From an uncultured Pelagibacteraceae bacterium (GTDB lineage: Bacteria > Pseudomonadota > Alphaproteobacteria > Pelagibacterales > Pelagibacteraceae): a stretch of DNA of 64,000 bases. Positions 25,187 through 33,912 of this stretch are shown piece by piece. The notes under the pieces are model-generated. The model made no database searches, was not told where the DNA came from, and was given only the letters and a program-made list of their open reading frames with translations. The stretch covers positions 248,001 to 312,000 of the forward strand of contig CACEHR010000001.1 in assembly GCA_902559395.1 (NCBI GenBank). Direction: 5' to 3'. The stretch's first letter is position 1; every line of letters starts with the position of its first letter. The position numbers and the translations under genes were made by a program.

Positions 25187-26081
25187 TTTAAAATCATCTT
25201 CTTACCAACAGCTTGAGCAAAAATCAAAATATACAAACATGTTTTTAAGATGGTTTTTGTATTTTGTTTTAATTCTATTTGCTTCTTATTTTATTTTTCC
25301 ATTATATGTGATGGTTGTTACTTCATTAAAAACGATGGAAGAAATACGTCAAGGAACACTTTTATCTTGGCCGAGTGGATTAAATTTTGAGTCTTGGGCA
25401 GTTGCTTGGGGAGGAAGAGGATATGGAGCAGGAGATACTTTTTTAAAACCTTATTTTTGGAATTCAATTAAGATGGTTGTACCTGCGGTATTTTTTTCAA
25501 CATTCATTGGAGCAATGACAGGATATGTTTTAACAAAATGGAGATTCAAAGGAGATAGCTGGGTTTTCTTATTTCTATTATTTGGATGTTTTATACCTTT
25601 TCAAGCAATATTACTTCCAATGGCTAGAACTTTAGGAGCATTAGGAATATCAAATTCTATTGTCGGATTAGTTTTGGTTCATACCGTTTATGGAATTCCT
25701 TTTACCACTTTATTTTTTAGAAATTACTATGTTTCAGTTCCAACAGAATTAGTGAAAGCTGCAAGAATTGATGGAGCAGGTTTCTTTAAAATATTTTTCA
25801 AAATTTTACTTCCAATATCAGCACCGATAATTGTGGTAACAGTTATTTGGCAGTTTACTCAAATTTGGAATGACTTTTTATTTGGATCAACCTTTTCATT
25901 TGGTGAGGCGGCACCAATTCAAGTTGCTTTAAATAACATGGTTTTATCTAGTACAAGTGTTAAAGAATACAATGTTGATATGGCATCAGCAATCATAGCA
26001 GGGGTGCCTACACTTATTGTGTATGTTTTAGCAGGTAAATATTTTATTAGAGGATTAACTTCAGGAGCAGTGAAAGGATAA
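25176..26081 (+). CDS. ABC sugar transporter permease (MalG/UgpE type)
   Basis: A 301-residue inner-membrane subunit with six predicted helices. The EAA loop is VKAARIDGAGFFKIFFKIL (about residues 192-210). The N-terminal helix is preceded by a polar stretch, as usual in MalG-type subunits. It overlaps the preceding permease by 11 bases and lies 2 bases before the ATPase gene, so translation is probably coupled. It forms the heterodimeric channel with the other permease. Confidence 0.92.
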   Translation: MQDNLKSSSYQQLEQKSKYTNMFLRWFLYFVLILFASYFIFPLYVMVVTSLKTMEEIRQGTLLSWPSGLNFESWAVAWGGRGYGAGDTFLKPYFWNSIKMVVPAVFFSTFIGAMTGYVLTKWRFKGDSWVFLFLLFGCFIPFQAILLPMARTLGALGISNSIVGLVLVHTVYGIPFTTLFFRNYYVSVPTELVKAARIDGAGFFKIFFKILLPISAPIIVVTVIWQFTQIWNDFLFGSTFSFGEAAPIQVALNNMVLSSTSVKEYNVDMASAIIAGVPTLIVYVLAGKYFIRGLTSGAVKG

Positions 26082-26083
26082 CA

Positions 26084-27178
26084 ATGAAAACATTAAAAAT
26101 TGAAGATCTATCAAAAAATTTTGGGTCTACAGAAGTATTAAAAAAAATTAATTTAGAGATAGATGAGGGAAATTTTTTAGTTTTATTAGGTCCTTCAGGA
26201 TGTGGGAAATCTACATTACTAAACATTATTGCAGGGTTAGAGACAATCAATGAAGGTAACGTTTTTATTGATGATTACAATGTCAGTAAAGTAGAGCCAA
26301 AAGACAGAAATATTGCAATGGTTTTCCAATCTTACGCTTTATATCCCTCAATGAATGTAAGAGAGAATATGATTTTTGGTTTGAAACAAGCAAAGACTTC
26401 AAAAGAAAAAATTGAACAACAGTTAGAGAAGGTATCTAAATTTTTACAAGTTGATCAATTGTTAGAAAGAAAACCATCTCAATTGTCTGGAGGACAAAGA
26501 CAAAGGGTTGCTATTGGAAGAGCATTAGTAAGAGAACCTAGAATATTTTTATTTGATGAACCTCTGTCTAACTTAGATGCAAAATTAAGAGTTGAGATGA
26601 GAAGAGAAATTAAAAAACTTCACCAACAATTAAAAACAACAGTTGTATACGTAACTCACGATCAAACTGAAGCGATGAGTTTAGGGACAAGAATTGCAAT
26701 TATGAATCATGGCGTTATTCAACAAAATGATACACCTGAAAACATTTACAACAAACCAAGTAACACTTTTGTAGCTGATTTTATTGGATCACCATCTATG
26801 AATTTAATTAAAGGAAGTTTAAAAGAAAGCTCGGGTGAAATATCTTTTACAGCAAGTGGATCTAATTTTGAAATTCCAGTAAAAGGATATGAATTTAAAG
26901 ATAAATCTAATTTAAATAATAAAGAAGTTTTCTTTGGTATAAGACCAGAGCATATTTACTTTAAAAAATCTAATGAAAGTGATTTTGAAGTTACTTTAAG
27001 AGCAGATTTAAGTGAGTATATCGGTCATGAGCAAATAATGACTTTTGATTATGCTAATCAAGAAGTTTTAGCTAAATTTCCTTCAACAATTAAAATTGAA
27101 TTAGCAAAAGAAACAAAATTATATTTTGATTTAACTCAAATATCATTATTTGATGCTCAAACTGAGGAGAGAATATAA
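26084..27178 (+). CDS. ABC sugar transporter ATPase (UgpC/MsmK/MalK type)
   Basis: A 364-residue ATPase. Walker A is GPSGCGKST (about residues 36-44), the signature is LSGGQRQRVAIGRA, Walker B is IFLFDEPLSNLD, and the switch histidine is in YVTHDQTEAMSLG. The C-terminal TOBE/MOP domain (ADFIGSPSMNLIKG then FFGIRPEH) is the regulatory domain found in sugar ATPases of the CUT1 class. It completes the importer, and an SDR gene follows immediately. Confidence 0.95.
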   Translation: MKTLKIEDLSKNFGSTEVLKKINLEIDEGNFLVLLGPSGCGKSTLLNIIAGLETINEGNVFIDDYNVSKVEPKDRNIAMVFQSYALYPSMNVRENMIFGLKQAKTSKEKIEQQLEKVSKFLQVDQLLERKPSQLSGGQRQRVAIGRALVREPRIFLFDEPLSNLDAKLRVEMRREIKKLHQQLKTTVVYVTHDQTEAMSLGTRIAIMNHGVIQQNDTPENIYNKPSNTFVADFIGSPSMNLIKGSLKESSGEISFTASGSNFEIPVKGYEFKDKSNLNNKEVFFGIRPEHIYFKKSNESDFEVTLRADLSEYIGHEQIMTFDYANQEVLAKFPSTIKIELAKETKLYFDLTQISLFDAQTEERI

Positions 27179-27179
27179 G

Positions 27180-27941
27180 ATGAAAGTTAAATATTCTGAT
27201 TTAAAAAATAAAAGAGTGTTTATTACTGGTGGTGGTTCAGGCATAGGTGGTTCGATTGTTGAACATTTTTGTGAACAAGGAAGTGAGGTTTATTTTGTAG
27301 ATATTGATCTAAAAGAGACAAAAAAACTTTTAAATAAAATTAAAAAAAATAAATTTAGAACTCCAACATTCATTGAATGTAATTTGTTAGACATCAATAA
27401 ATTAGAAAAAACAATTAAAAATATTATTGCAAAAAAAGGTCCAATACATGTTTTAATTAATAATGCAGCCAATGATGATAGACACACAACAGATCAGGTG
27501 GATGAAAAATATTGGGAAAATAGAATGGCAATCAACTTAAAACATTATTTTTTTGCAGCTAAAGCTGTCGTTAAATCTATGAAAAAAATGAAAGCTGGTT
27601 CGATTGTAAATTTAAGTTCAGTTTCGTGGATGCTAGGTGAAGGTGATAAAGTTGTTTATGAAACCGCAAAATCTGCAGTAGTAGGTTTAACTAGATCTTT
27701 TGCACAAGAGTATGGGAAATATAATATCAGAACCAATTCAGTAGTCCCTGGATCTATAGCTACTGAAAGACAAATAAAACATTGGTTAACACCAAGGTAC
27801 AAAAAGCTAATTTTAGACAGTCAGGCTTTAAAAAGACAATTAAAACCTAATGATGTTGCTCAAATGGTAATGTTTTTAGCATCAGATCAATCATCTGGAT
27901 GTACAAAACAAAGCTTTATTGTTGATGGTGGTATAACTTGA
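27180..27941 (+). CDS. Short-chain dehydrogenase, paralogue of the SDR at 16336
   Basis: A 253-residue classical SDR. The nucleotide site is ITGGGSGIGGSIVEHF. LINNAANDDRH, SSVSWMLG with the catalytic serine, and YETAKSAVVGLTRSF with Tyr/Lys follow. FVDID at the end of strand 2 favours NAD. It is the same length as the SDR at 16336 and shares many unusual stretches, including RMAINLKHY and the SSGCTKQ ending, so the two are recent-looking paralogues. The first ATG (27180) directly follows the ATPase stop. In this operon with GalM and a sugar importer, an aldose 1-dehydrogenase role is plausible. Confidence 0.9.
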   Translation: MKVKYSDLKNKRVFITGGGSGIGGSIVEHFCEQGSEVYFVDIDLKETKKLLNKIKKNKFRTPTFIECNLLDINKLEKTIKNIIAKKGPIHVLINNAANDDRHTTDQVDEKYWENRMAINLKHYFFAAKAVVKSMKKMKAGSIVNLSSVSWMLGEGDKVVYETAKSAVVGLTRSFAQEYGKYNIRTNSVVPGSIATERQIKHWLTPRYKKLILDSQALKRQLKPNDVAQMVMFLASDQSSGCTKQSFIVDGGIT

Positions 27942-27946
27942 TCTAG

Positions 27947-28915
27947 GTGAAAGTTAAAAGTTCTACAATTCAAAATAAATTTCTACGAGTTCAAACTCTT
28001 AATTACGGCGCTAGTCTTTTTGAAGTTTATCACAAGAAAAAGAAAATAAATTTAATTTTAAACTTAGGATCAAAACAAAACTATCGATATAAACATCCAA
28101 GTGTTGGATCTACTTGTGGAAGATATGCGGGTAGAATTTCCAATGCAAAATTTAAGATAGGTAATAAAAAATATAATTTAAATGCAAATGAGGGAAAAAA
28201 TATACTGCATGGTGGTAAAGTTGGTTTCTCAATTCTCCCATGGAAAAAATTAAATCAAACAAAAGATAAAGTAGTATATCAAATTCATTCAGCAAATGAC
28301 GATCAAGGCTTTCCGGGAGATCTTGTTGTCAATTGTACTTATCAATTAATAAATAAATATCTATTTATAAAATATGAATATAAATCCAATAAAAGCACTC
28401 ATGTTAATTTAACTAATCATAGTTATTGGAACTTAGAAAAAAATAAAAAAAAAATGATTTATAGTCATGAATTAAAATTGAACTCATATAAATATCTTCA
28501 AATAAATAAAAATTTAATTCCAACTGGTAGATTTAAAAATGTAAACAAATCTACTTACGATTTTTCAAATTTTCAAAACATTAGAAAAAAATTAGATTAT
28601 TTTAAAAATAAAAAGCTTAATATTAAATTTAAAGGTTTTGATAACACTTTTGTTGTAAAGAAAAATATTAGAAATTATGTTGGAACTTTAAAAAATAATA
28701 ATACTAATATTCAAGTTGATTTTTTTTCAAATTTACCCGGTGTTCAACTTTATTCAGCACAAAATCTAAATTACAAAAAAAAATTATTTCCCTATCAAGG
28801 TATTTGTTTAGAAACACAATATTTTCCTGATGCTCCTAATAAAAAAAATTTTCCTAGTACTTTAATTAAACCTAATAAAAGGTATACATGCTTTACAAAA
28901 ATTAAAATTAATTAA
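27947..28915 (+). CDS. galM: Aldose 1-epimerase (GalM family)
   Basis: A 322-residue mutarotase that interconverts the alpha and beta anomers of a free aldose. The catalytic histidine is in NLTNHSYWNLE and the catalytic glutamate in GICLETQYFPDAPN, as in GalM. GRYAGRISNAKF and NILHGGKVGFS are also family segments. The start is GTG, 6 bases after the SDR stop. Its presence argues that the importer brings in an unphosphorylated aldose that is handled in one anomeric form by the SDR or the ROK kinase. Confidence 0.93.
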   Translation: MKVKSSTIQNKFLRVQTLNYGASLFEVYHKKKKINLILNLGSKQNYRYKHPSVGSTCGRYAGRISNAKFKIGNKKYNLNANEGKNILHGGKVGFSILPWKKLNQTKDKVVYQIHSANDDQGFPGDLVVNCTYQLINKYLFIKYEYKSNKSTHVNLTNHSYWNLEKNKKKMIYSHELKLNSYKYLQINKNLIPTGRFKNVNKSTYDFSNFQNIRKKLDYFKNKKLNIKFKGFDNTFVVKKNIRNYVGTLKNNNTNIQVDFFSNLPGVQLYSAQNLNYKKKLFPYQGICLETQYFPDAPNKKNFPSTLIKPNKRYTCFTKIKIN

Positions 28916-28918
28916 TTT

Positions 28919-29956
28919 ATGAGTAAAAAAATTAATATCTCTATAGTTGGAACAGGATTAATGGGTTTGCAACACATTAAAGCCATTAAAAAATCAAAAA
29001 AAGCAAATCTTCATTCAATAGTAGATATTAGCAATAACGCTAAAAATTTATCAAAAAAATATAAAATCCCATTATATTCAAATGTATCAGAGCTTTTAAA
29101 TTCAAAAAAACTAGATGCTGTAATAGTTGCTACTCCTAATCAATTGCATGAAAAACATACAGTAAGTTTTTTAAAAAATAAAATACCTGTTCTGTTAGAA
29201 AAACCTATTTCAGATAACATTCAATCTGCGAAAAAAATTATAAGTAGTGCTAATAAGAATAAAACACCATTATTGATTGGATATCATCGTCGGCACAATT
29301 CTATAGTCTCTAAAGTAAAAGACATTATTAACAAAGGTAAATTGGGCAAAATCGTCTCCGCAAATGTTTTGTGTTGGTTGTACAAACACAAAGCTTATTA
29401 CAATGAAAAATGGAGAGTTAGGAAAGGTGGGGGGCCTTTAGGAATTAATTTAGTGCATGACATTGATATGATTTGTTATTTATTGGGTTCAATAAAATAT
29501 GTGCAAGCATTTACAACAAATAAAACTAGAAAATTCCAAGTGGAGGATACAGCTACAATTAGCTTGATTTTTAATTCAGGAGCACTTTGTACGCTAAATT
29601 TGTCAGATACAATTGTTGCACCGTGGAGTTATGAATTAACTGCTGGAGAAAATCCTGCATACCCAATTACCAACCAATCTGCTTACATGATTGGAGGTAC
29701 CAAGGGTTCTTTACAGTTTCCCAATCTTAAATATTGGTTTTATAAAAAAGAAAGAAGTTGGTGGAATAAAATTTTTGTTAATGAAGATAAAAACAAAAAA
29801 GATGACAATACATTAGTAAATCAAATTGATCATTTTGCTGATGTTGTCGCAAAAAAAGCTAAACCAAAAGTAAATGGAAATGATGGTTTAATCTCTCTTA
29901 AAATTTTTGCCGCTATAACTAAAAGTGCAAAAACTGGAAAAAAAATTAAAATTTAA
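28919..29956 (+). CDS. Gfo/Idh/MocA family oxidoreductase
   Basis: A 345-residue NAD(P)-dependent dehydrogenase. The Rossmann site is IVGTGLMGLQHIKAI (residues 9-23). The lysine motif is LLEKPISDN (about 93), and the catalytic-region motif GGPLGINLVHDIDM (about 167) keeps the HxxD pair. It follows galM by 3 bases and ends the sugar operon, convergent with a tartrate/malate-type dehydrogenase (4-base overlap). It is the third Gfo/Idh enzyme in this window. A sugar or sugar-lactone substrate is inferred from context. Confidence 0.88.
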   Translation: MSKKINISIVGTGLMGLQHIKAIKKSKKANLHSIVDISNNAKNLSKKYKIPLYSNVSELLNSKKLDAVIVATPNQLHEKHTVSFLKNKIPVLLEKPISDNIQSAKKIISSANKNKTPLLIGYHRRHNSIVSKVKDIINKGKLGKIVSANVLCWLYKHKAYYNEKWRVRKGGGPLGINLVHDIDMICYLLGSIKYVQAFTTNKTRKFQVEDTATISLIFNSGALCTLNLSDTIVAPWSYELTAGENPAYPITNQSAYMIGGTKGSLQFPNLKYWFYKKERSWWNKIFVNEDKNKKDDNTLVNQIDHFADVVAKKAKPKVNGNDGLISLKIFAAITKSAKTGKKIKI

Positions 29957-31017
29957 AGATTAGCTAAAATCGAATTAGAAGATTTGATAGTATCAGCATC
30001 ACCCCCTAAATCTTTAGTTCTATTACTTTTATCACTTAAAGATTTTTCAATTGCTTCAACTATTGAATTAGATGCTTCTTTTTCCCCTAAATAATCTAGC
30101 ATCATTGCTCCAGACCAAATTTGTCCTACAGGATTAGCAATTCCTTTTCCTGCAATATCAGGGGCAGAACCGTGAACTGGTTCAAACAAAGATGGAAATT
30201 TATTTTCTGGATTAATATTTCCAGAGGGAGCAATTCCAATTGTTCCTGTGCAAGCAGGTCCTAAATCTGAAAGAATATCTCCAAATAAATTCGATGCTAC
30301 TACAACATCAAACCATTCAGGATTGAGCACAAATCTAGCAACTAAAATATCAATATGAAATTGATCTGTTTCAATTTCAGAATAGTTTTTTTTCATTTCA
30401 TTAAATCGTTCATCCCAAAAAGGCATAGTAATTGAAATTCCGTTTGATTTTGTTGCATTTGTTAATTTTTTTCTTTTTCGTTTTTTAGCTAATTCAAAAG
30501 CAAATTTCTGAACTCTGTCTATTCCATGTGCCGACATGATAGTTTCTTGAATTGCAATTTCTCTATCGGTATTTTTATACATTCTTCCGCCTACAGTAGA
30601 ATATTCTCCCTCTGTATTCTCTCTAACAATCAACATATCGATATCACCAGGTTTTTTGTTGGCTAGAGGAGGATTAATACCAGGGAAAAGTTTTACGGGT
30701 CTAAGATTTATGTATTGATCAAATTCTCTTCTAAACTGAAGTAAGGATCCCCATAAAGAAATATGATCTGGTACTCTATCTGGCATACCGACTGCTCCAA
30801 AAAATATAGCATCATGTTTTTCTAATTTTTCTTTCCAATCATCAGGAAGCATTTTTCCATGTTTCTCGTAATAATCACAGGAAGCAAAATCATATTCTGT
30901 AAAATTTATTTTAAATTGATGTTTTAAAGCAACATCTTTTAAAACTTTTAAGCCTTCAGGTAACACCTCTTTACCAATCCCGTCACCAGCTATTGAAGCA
31001 ATGTTATATTCTTTCAT
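29953..31017 (-). CDS. Tartrate / D-malate dehydrogenase (isopropylmalate dehydrogenase family)
   Basis: A 354-residue NAD-dependent oxidative decarboxylase. The start at 31017 gives the family N-terminus YNIASIAGDGIGKEV. DHISLWGSLLQFRREFDQYINLRPV distinguishes the tartrate/D-malate dehydrogenase group from LeuB, which has a different loop here. The metal-binding aspartates are in NLFGDILSDLG, and the NAD region includes EPVHGSAPDIAGKGIANP. It would yield pyruvate from malate, or oxaloglycolate or glycerate from tartrate. It is a monocistronic minus-strand gene at the edge of the sugar region. Confidence 0.9.
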   Translation of the reverse strand: MKEYNIASIAGDGIGKEVLPEGLKVLKDVALKHQFKINFTEYDFASCDYYEKHGKMLPDDWKEKLEKHDAIFFGAVGMPDRVPDHISLWGSLLQFRREFDQYINLRPVKLFPGINPPLANKKPGDIDMLIVRENTEGEYSTVGGRMYKNTDREIAIQETIMSAHGIDRVQKFAFELAKKRKRKKLTNATKSNGISITMPFWDERFNEMKKNYSEIETDQFHIDILVARFVLNPEWFDVVVASNLFGDILSDLGPACTGTIGIAPSGNINPENKFPSLFEPVHGSAPDIAGKGIANPVGQIWSGAMMLDYLGEKEASNSIVEAIEKSLSDKSNRTKDLGGDADTIKSSNSILANL

Positions 31018-31121
31018 TAGTTGATTTTTATACTGCAAAATATCAATAAATTACATTGTTAAATTAATATTAAATTTTAAACCTTCATTGTTTTGACATA
31101 TTTTTTTTGCTAACTTTGCTT

Positions 31122-31631
31122 ATGAAAAAAATAATCCTACTTGCTTTATTTAGTTTATTATTTTTCACAAATTCAAATGCAGCATGTGACGATCCTTTAA
31201 CAGAAGGTGTTGATTATTCTAATTGTAGATTCTCAGACTCACAAGATTTACAAGGAAGTTATCTTCCAAATTCAAATCTTTCTTTTGCAAGTTTTATTCA
31301 AGTAAACTTTGACAAAAGTATTATGATGACTTCAAATCTATCTTTTGGAACTTTTCCAGAGTCTACCTTTGTAAGAGCCAATCTTTATGAATCTGTTTCT
31401 ATTGGCGCAAATTTTGAAAAAACTAATTTTACAGGAGCCAACTTAACTAGAGTTGATTTTATGGGAGCAACTTTAATCGAAGCAAATTTTCAAAACTCTA
31501 ATTTGATGGAAGCTAACTTTACTTCTTCTAACATCACCAATGCTAATTTTGATGGAGCTAATTTAACTGGAGCAACGTGGACTAATGGTCAAACTTGCGG
31601 CCCAGAGTCTATTGGTACCTGTAAAAAATAA
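31122..31631 (+). CDS. Secreted pentapeptide-repeat protein
   Basis: A 169-residue protein with a signal peptide (residues 1-20, ending NAACDD). A run of A(N/D)(L/F)xx pentapeptides forms a right-handed beta-helix: ANLYES, GANFEKTNFTGANLTRVDF, GATLIEANFQNSNLMEANF and GANLTGATW. Two cysteines near each end could form disulfides (CDDPLTEG and QTCGPESIGTC). The ATG at 31122 is chosen over an upstream start because it begins the signal peptide. The function is unknown. A small gene follows after 3 bases. Confidence 0.85.
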   Translation: MKKIILLALFSLLFFTNSNAACDDPLTEGVDYSNCRFSDSQDLQGSYLPNSNLSFASFIQVNFDKSIMMTSNLSFGTFPESTFVRANLYESVSIGANFEKTNFTGANLTRVDFMGATLIEANFQNSNLMEANFTSSNITNANFDGANLTGATWTNGQTCGPESIGTCKK

Positions 31632-31634
31632 TTA

Positions 31635-31928
31635 ATGAATACTTCAGTAAATACTGATGATGTTATCTTTAATTTTTTTAAACAAATTTGTGATGAAAAA
31701 GATGATCAAAAATGTGTTGAGCTTGGAAACGAATGGATAAAGGCAATGGAAACAAATTTGTCTGAAATGGAGAAAAACTTAAATGGAGCTGACAAATTAA
31801 AGCATAAAGATGATATTCAAAGTAACAGAAATCATCTGGATAGCATGAAGAACAAAACATCATCTGAGTGGAGAGAGTACGCAACTCAATGCATGATTGA
31901 AATAATGAATCATAAGAGTCAAAAATAA
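31635..31928 (+). CDS. Small hypothetical alpha-helical protein
   Basis: A 97-residue, charged, helix-rich protein with no signal peptide. It has three cysteines (ICDEKDDQKCVEL and TQCMIE). It starts 3 bases after the pentapeptide-repeat gene, so they are probably co-transcribed. I do not recognise the family. The start ATG and the compact spacing support a real gene, and no other gene overlaps it convincingly. Confidence 0.65.
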   Translation: MNTSVNTDDVIFNFFKQICDEKDDQKCVELGNEWIKAMETNLSEMEKNLNGADKLKHKDDIQSNRNHLDSMKNKTSSEWREYATQCMIEIMNHKSQK

Positions 31929-31989
31929 TTTAAGAAATATTTTTTAAATCACTAGCCATATCGATTAATATAATATAAAGATTATTTAT

Positions 31990-32052
31990 AGGGGTGTCTT
32001 AACAGACTGAGATCATACCCTAAGAACCTGTCCGGTAATTCAGAAAGGGATA
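31990..32052 (+). promoter_or_regulatory. TPP riboswitch (THI element), compact form
   Basis: The conserved THI-box blocks appear in order: GGGGTGTC, GACTGAGATCATACCCT, AAGAACCTGTCCGG, TAATTC and AGAAAGGGAT. These are the thiamin-pyrophosphate aptamer helices P1-P5 with a very short P3. The last block, which pairs with the first to close P1, ends 3 bases before the ATG of the downstream symporter. It also provides the only Shine-Dalgarno-like sequence (AAGGGA). Binding of TPP should therefore shut down translation directly. Confidence 0.93.
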
Positions 32053-32054
32053 AA

Positions 32055-33494
32055 ATGGATAAAACATATTTTTTAACTCAATCAACTTCATTAATATTAG
32101 TGATTGCAATTAGTTTAATATTTGCTTTTTTAGGAATTCTTCATTCTAAAAAATTTACAGGAATTAATAATTATTTAACTGCAAATAGAAACATTGGTTT
32201 ATTTTCACTTACTACAAGTCTTGTAGCATCAGCTTTAGGTGCTTGGATTTTATTTGGTCCAGTTGCAGCTGCAACCTGGGGCGGGGTAGGTGCTGTTATT
32301 GGTTATGCATTAGGCACAGCTTTTCCAATGATTTTCTTAATTTATTTTGGAAAAAAAATTAGAAATGAGTTTCCAAAAGGATCTTCTTTAGTTGAGTTTA
32401 TGAGAAAGAAATTTGGCAAAAGTCTTTTTAAGCTAATTTTGTTAATGACAATCTTTTATATGTTCATTTTTCTTTGTGCAGAAGTAACAGCAGTTGCTGT
32501 ATTAATTAACTACATATCAGGAACAGAATTATGGATTACAGCATTAATAGTCTTGGCAGCTACCTTAAGCTATACACTATATGGAGGATTAAGAGCCTCA
32601 ATATTTACTGATAATATTCAAATGATTGTAATTGGTGTTTTATTATTTATTTTGGTTTCAATTATTAGTTCATCTTCAGGAGATAATTTTTCTTTTTCTT
32701 TAATTAATGAGAAAAACCCTCAACTAATAAGTTCAAGTTATGTTCCAGGATATACTGCTGGATTAACTTTCTTTATAGCAGTTGCAGCAACTAATTTATT
32801 TCATCAAGGAAATTGGCAAAGAGTATATGCAGCAAAAGATTATCAAACATTAAAAAATGGTTTGATAATTTCTTTCTTTATTATTGTTCCAATAGTTTTC
32901 TTAATGGGTTTTATTGGAATGGTTTCATTTTCAATGGATCCATCTATTAGACCTGATTTAGGATTTTTTAGTTTATTGTTAAAAGATCAAAAAGAAATTT
33001 TATCCTTATTAATCATTATCCTTGGTCTTGCATTAACAATTTCTACTGTTGATACTTTGGTTAATGCTATTTCTAGTTTATTTGTAGTCGATGGCAAAGC
33101 AACTTTTAATTTAGATAAAAAAACTGATTACTTTAAAATATCTAAATATTTCATTTTAATCTTATCCGTAATTGCATTTGGTGTTGCTTCAAAAGGATTT
33201 GATATTTTATATTTATTCCTTCTTGCAGATCTCTTTTGTTGTGCGTTTGTAGTGACTGTTTTTTATAGTTTCTATAATAAGGTAGATGAAAAAACTGCTT
33301 ATATTTCAATTATAATTGGTTTAGTTGCTGGATTTTTAATGTTTCCATTTCCAGATTTTTCTAAAAGTTTGTTAGTTGGAGTATTTTTGTCAAAAGACTT
33401 GTTTTCACCTTTTATAGCTCAATCTTTATTATTTTTATCTTTTTTAACCGCAACATTTTTGCCTGCAATAATTTTAAAAATTAAATTTAGATAG
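32055..33494 (+). CDS. thiV: Sodium:solute symporter (SSS) under TPP control, ThiV-like pyrimidine importer
   Basis: A 479-residue sodium symporter with about 13 hydrophobic helices. SSS-family marks include ASALGAWILFGP near helix 2, YTLYGGLRASIFTDNIQ, LFHQGNWQRVYAAKD and the ISTVDTLVNA segment. It is preceded directly by a TPP riboswitch. In cultured SAR11, a TPP-riboswitch-controlled SSS transporter called ThiV has been proposed to import the thiamin precursor HMP, which those cells require. The same arrangement here supports that role. Substrate identity is an inference from the riboswitch. Confidence 0.85.
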   Translation: MDKTYFLTQSTSLILVIAISLIFAFLGILHSKKFTGINNYLTANRNIGLFSLTTSLVASALGAWILFGPVAAATWGGVGAVIGYALGTAFPMIFLIYFGKKIRNEFPKGSSLVEFMRKKFGKSLFKLILLMTIFYMFIFLCAEVTAVAVLINYISGTELWITALIVLAATLSYTLYGGLRASIFTDNIQMIVIGVLLFILVSIISSSSGDNFSFSLINEKNPQLISSSYVPGYTAGLTFFIAVAATNLFHQGNWQRVYAAKDYQTLKNGLIISFFIIVPIVFLMGFIGMVSFSMDPSIRPDLGFFSLLLKDQKEILSLLIIILGLALTISTVDTLVNAISSLFVVDGKATFNLDKKTDYFKISKYFILILSVIAFGVASKGFDILYLFLLADLFCCAFVVTVFYSFYNKVDEKTAYISIIIGLVAGFLMFPFPDFSKSLLVGVFLSKDLFSPFIAQSLLFLSFLTATFLPAIILKIKFR

Positions 33495-33855
33495 AGGATT
33501 TTAAAGCATCATAAATTAGTTCTTTAGTGGTCTCACCAATGCTTCTGTAAACTTCTTTATTGTCTTTAAAAATTAAAAGTGTTGTTTGATATTGAACGTT
33601 AAAAAATTTAGCAATTTCTTTATTTGTTACATCAAAAGCAAAGTACTCCATATTCTCAAAATCATTTTTTGCTTTTTCAAGAACTTTCATTTGGCTAGCA
33701 CAAGAAGTACAATATTTAATCCAAGAACTAACCACCACAACTTTTCCTTCCAATAATGCTTTGTCGAATAACTCTTTACTATAAGTGGTTTCTTTTCCAT
33801 TTGCCTTGGTGCTAAATGCTAATACAAAACAGATAAATACTAAAAATTTTTTCAT
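33487..33855 (-). CDS. Periplasmic thioredoxin-like protein
   Basis: A 122-residue protein with a signal peptide (residues 1-19, ending TKANGKE). The thioredoxin fold is recognisable from VVVVSSWIKYCTSCASQMKVLEKA, with the redox pair CTSC, then a FAFDVTN strand and QYQTTLLIFKDNKEV near the cis-proline position (Thr-Thr here instead of Pro). It overlaps the end of the symporter gene by 8 bases in convergent orientation. It probably reduces or carries disulfides in the periplasm. The partner is unknown. Confidence 0.78.
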   Translation of the reverse strand: MKKFLVFICFVLAFSTKANGKETTYSKELFDKALLEGKVVVVSSWIKYCTSCASQMKVLEKAKNDFENMEYFAFDVTNKEIAKFFNVQYQTTLLIFKDNKEVYRSIGETTKELIYDALKSSI

Positions 33856-33912
33856 TAAACCAAAATTAAGGTAAATTTTAATTTATTGTAATACTATAAA
33901 TTGTCTCTATAT

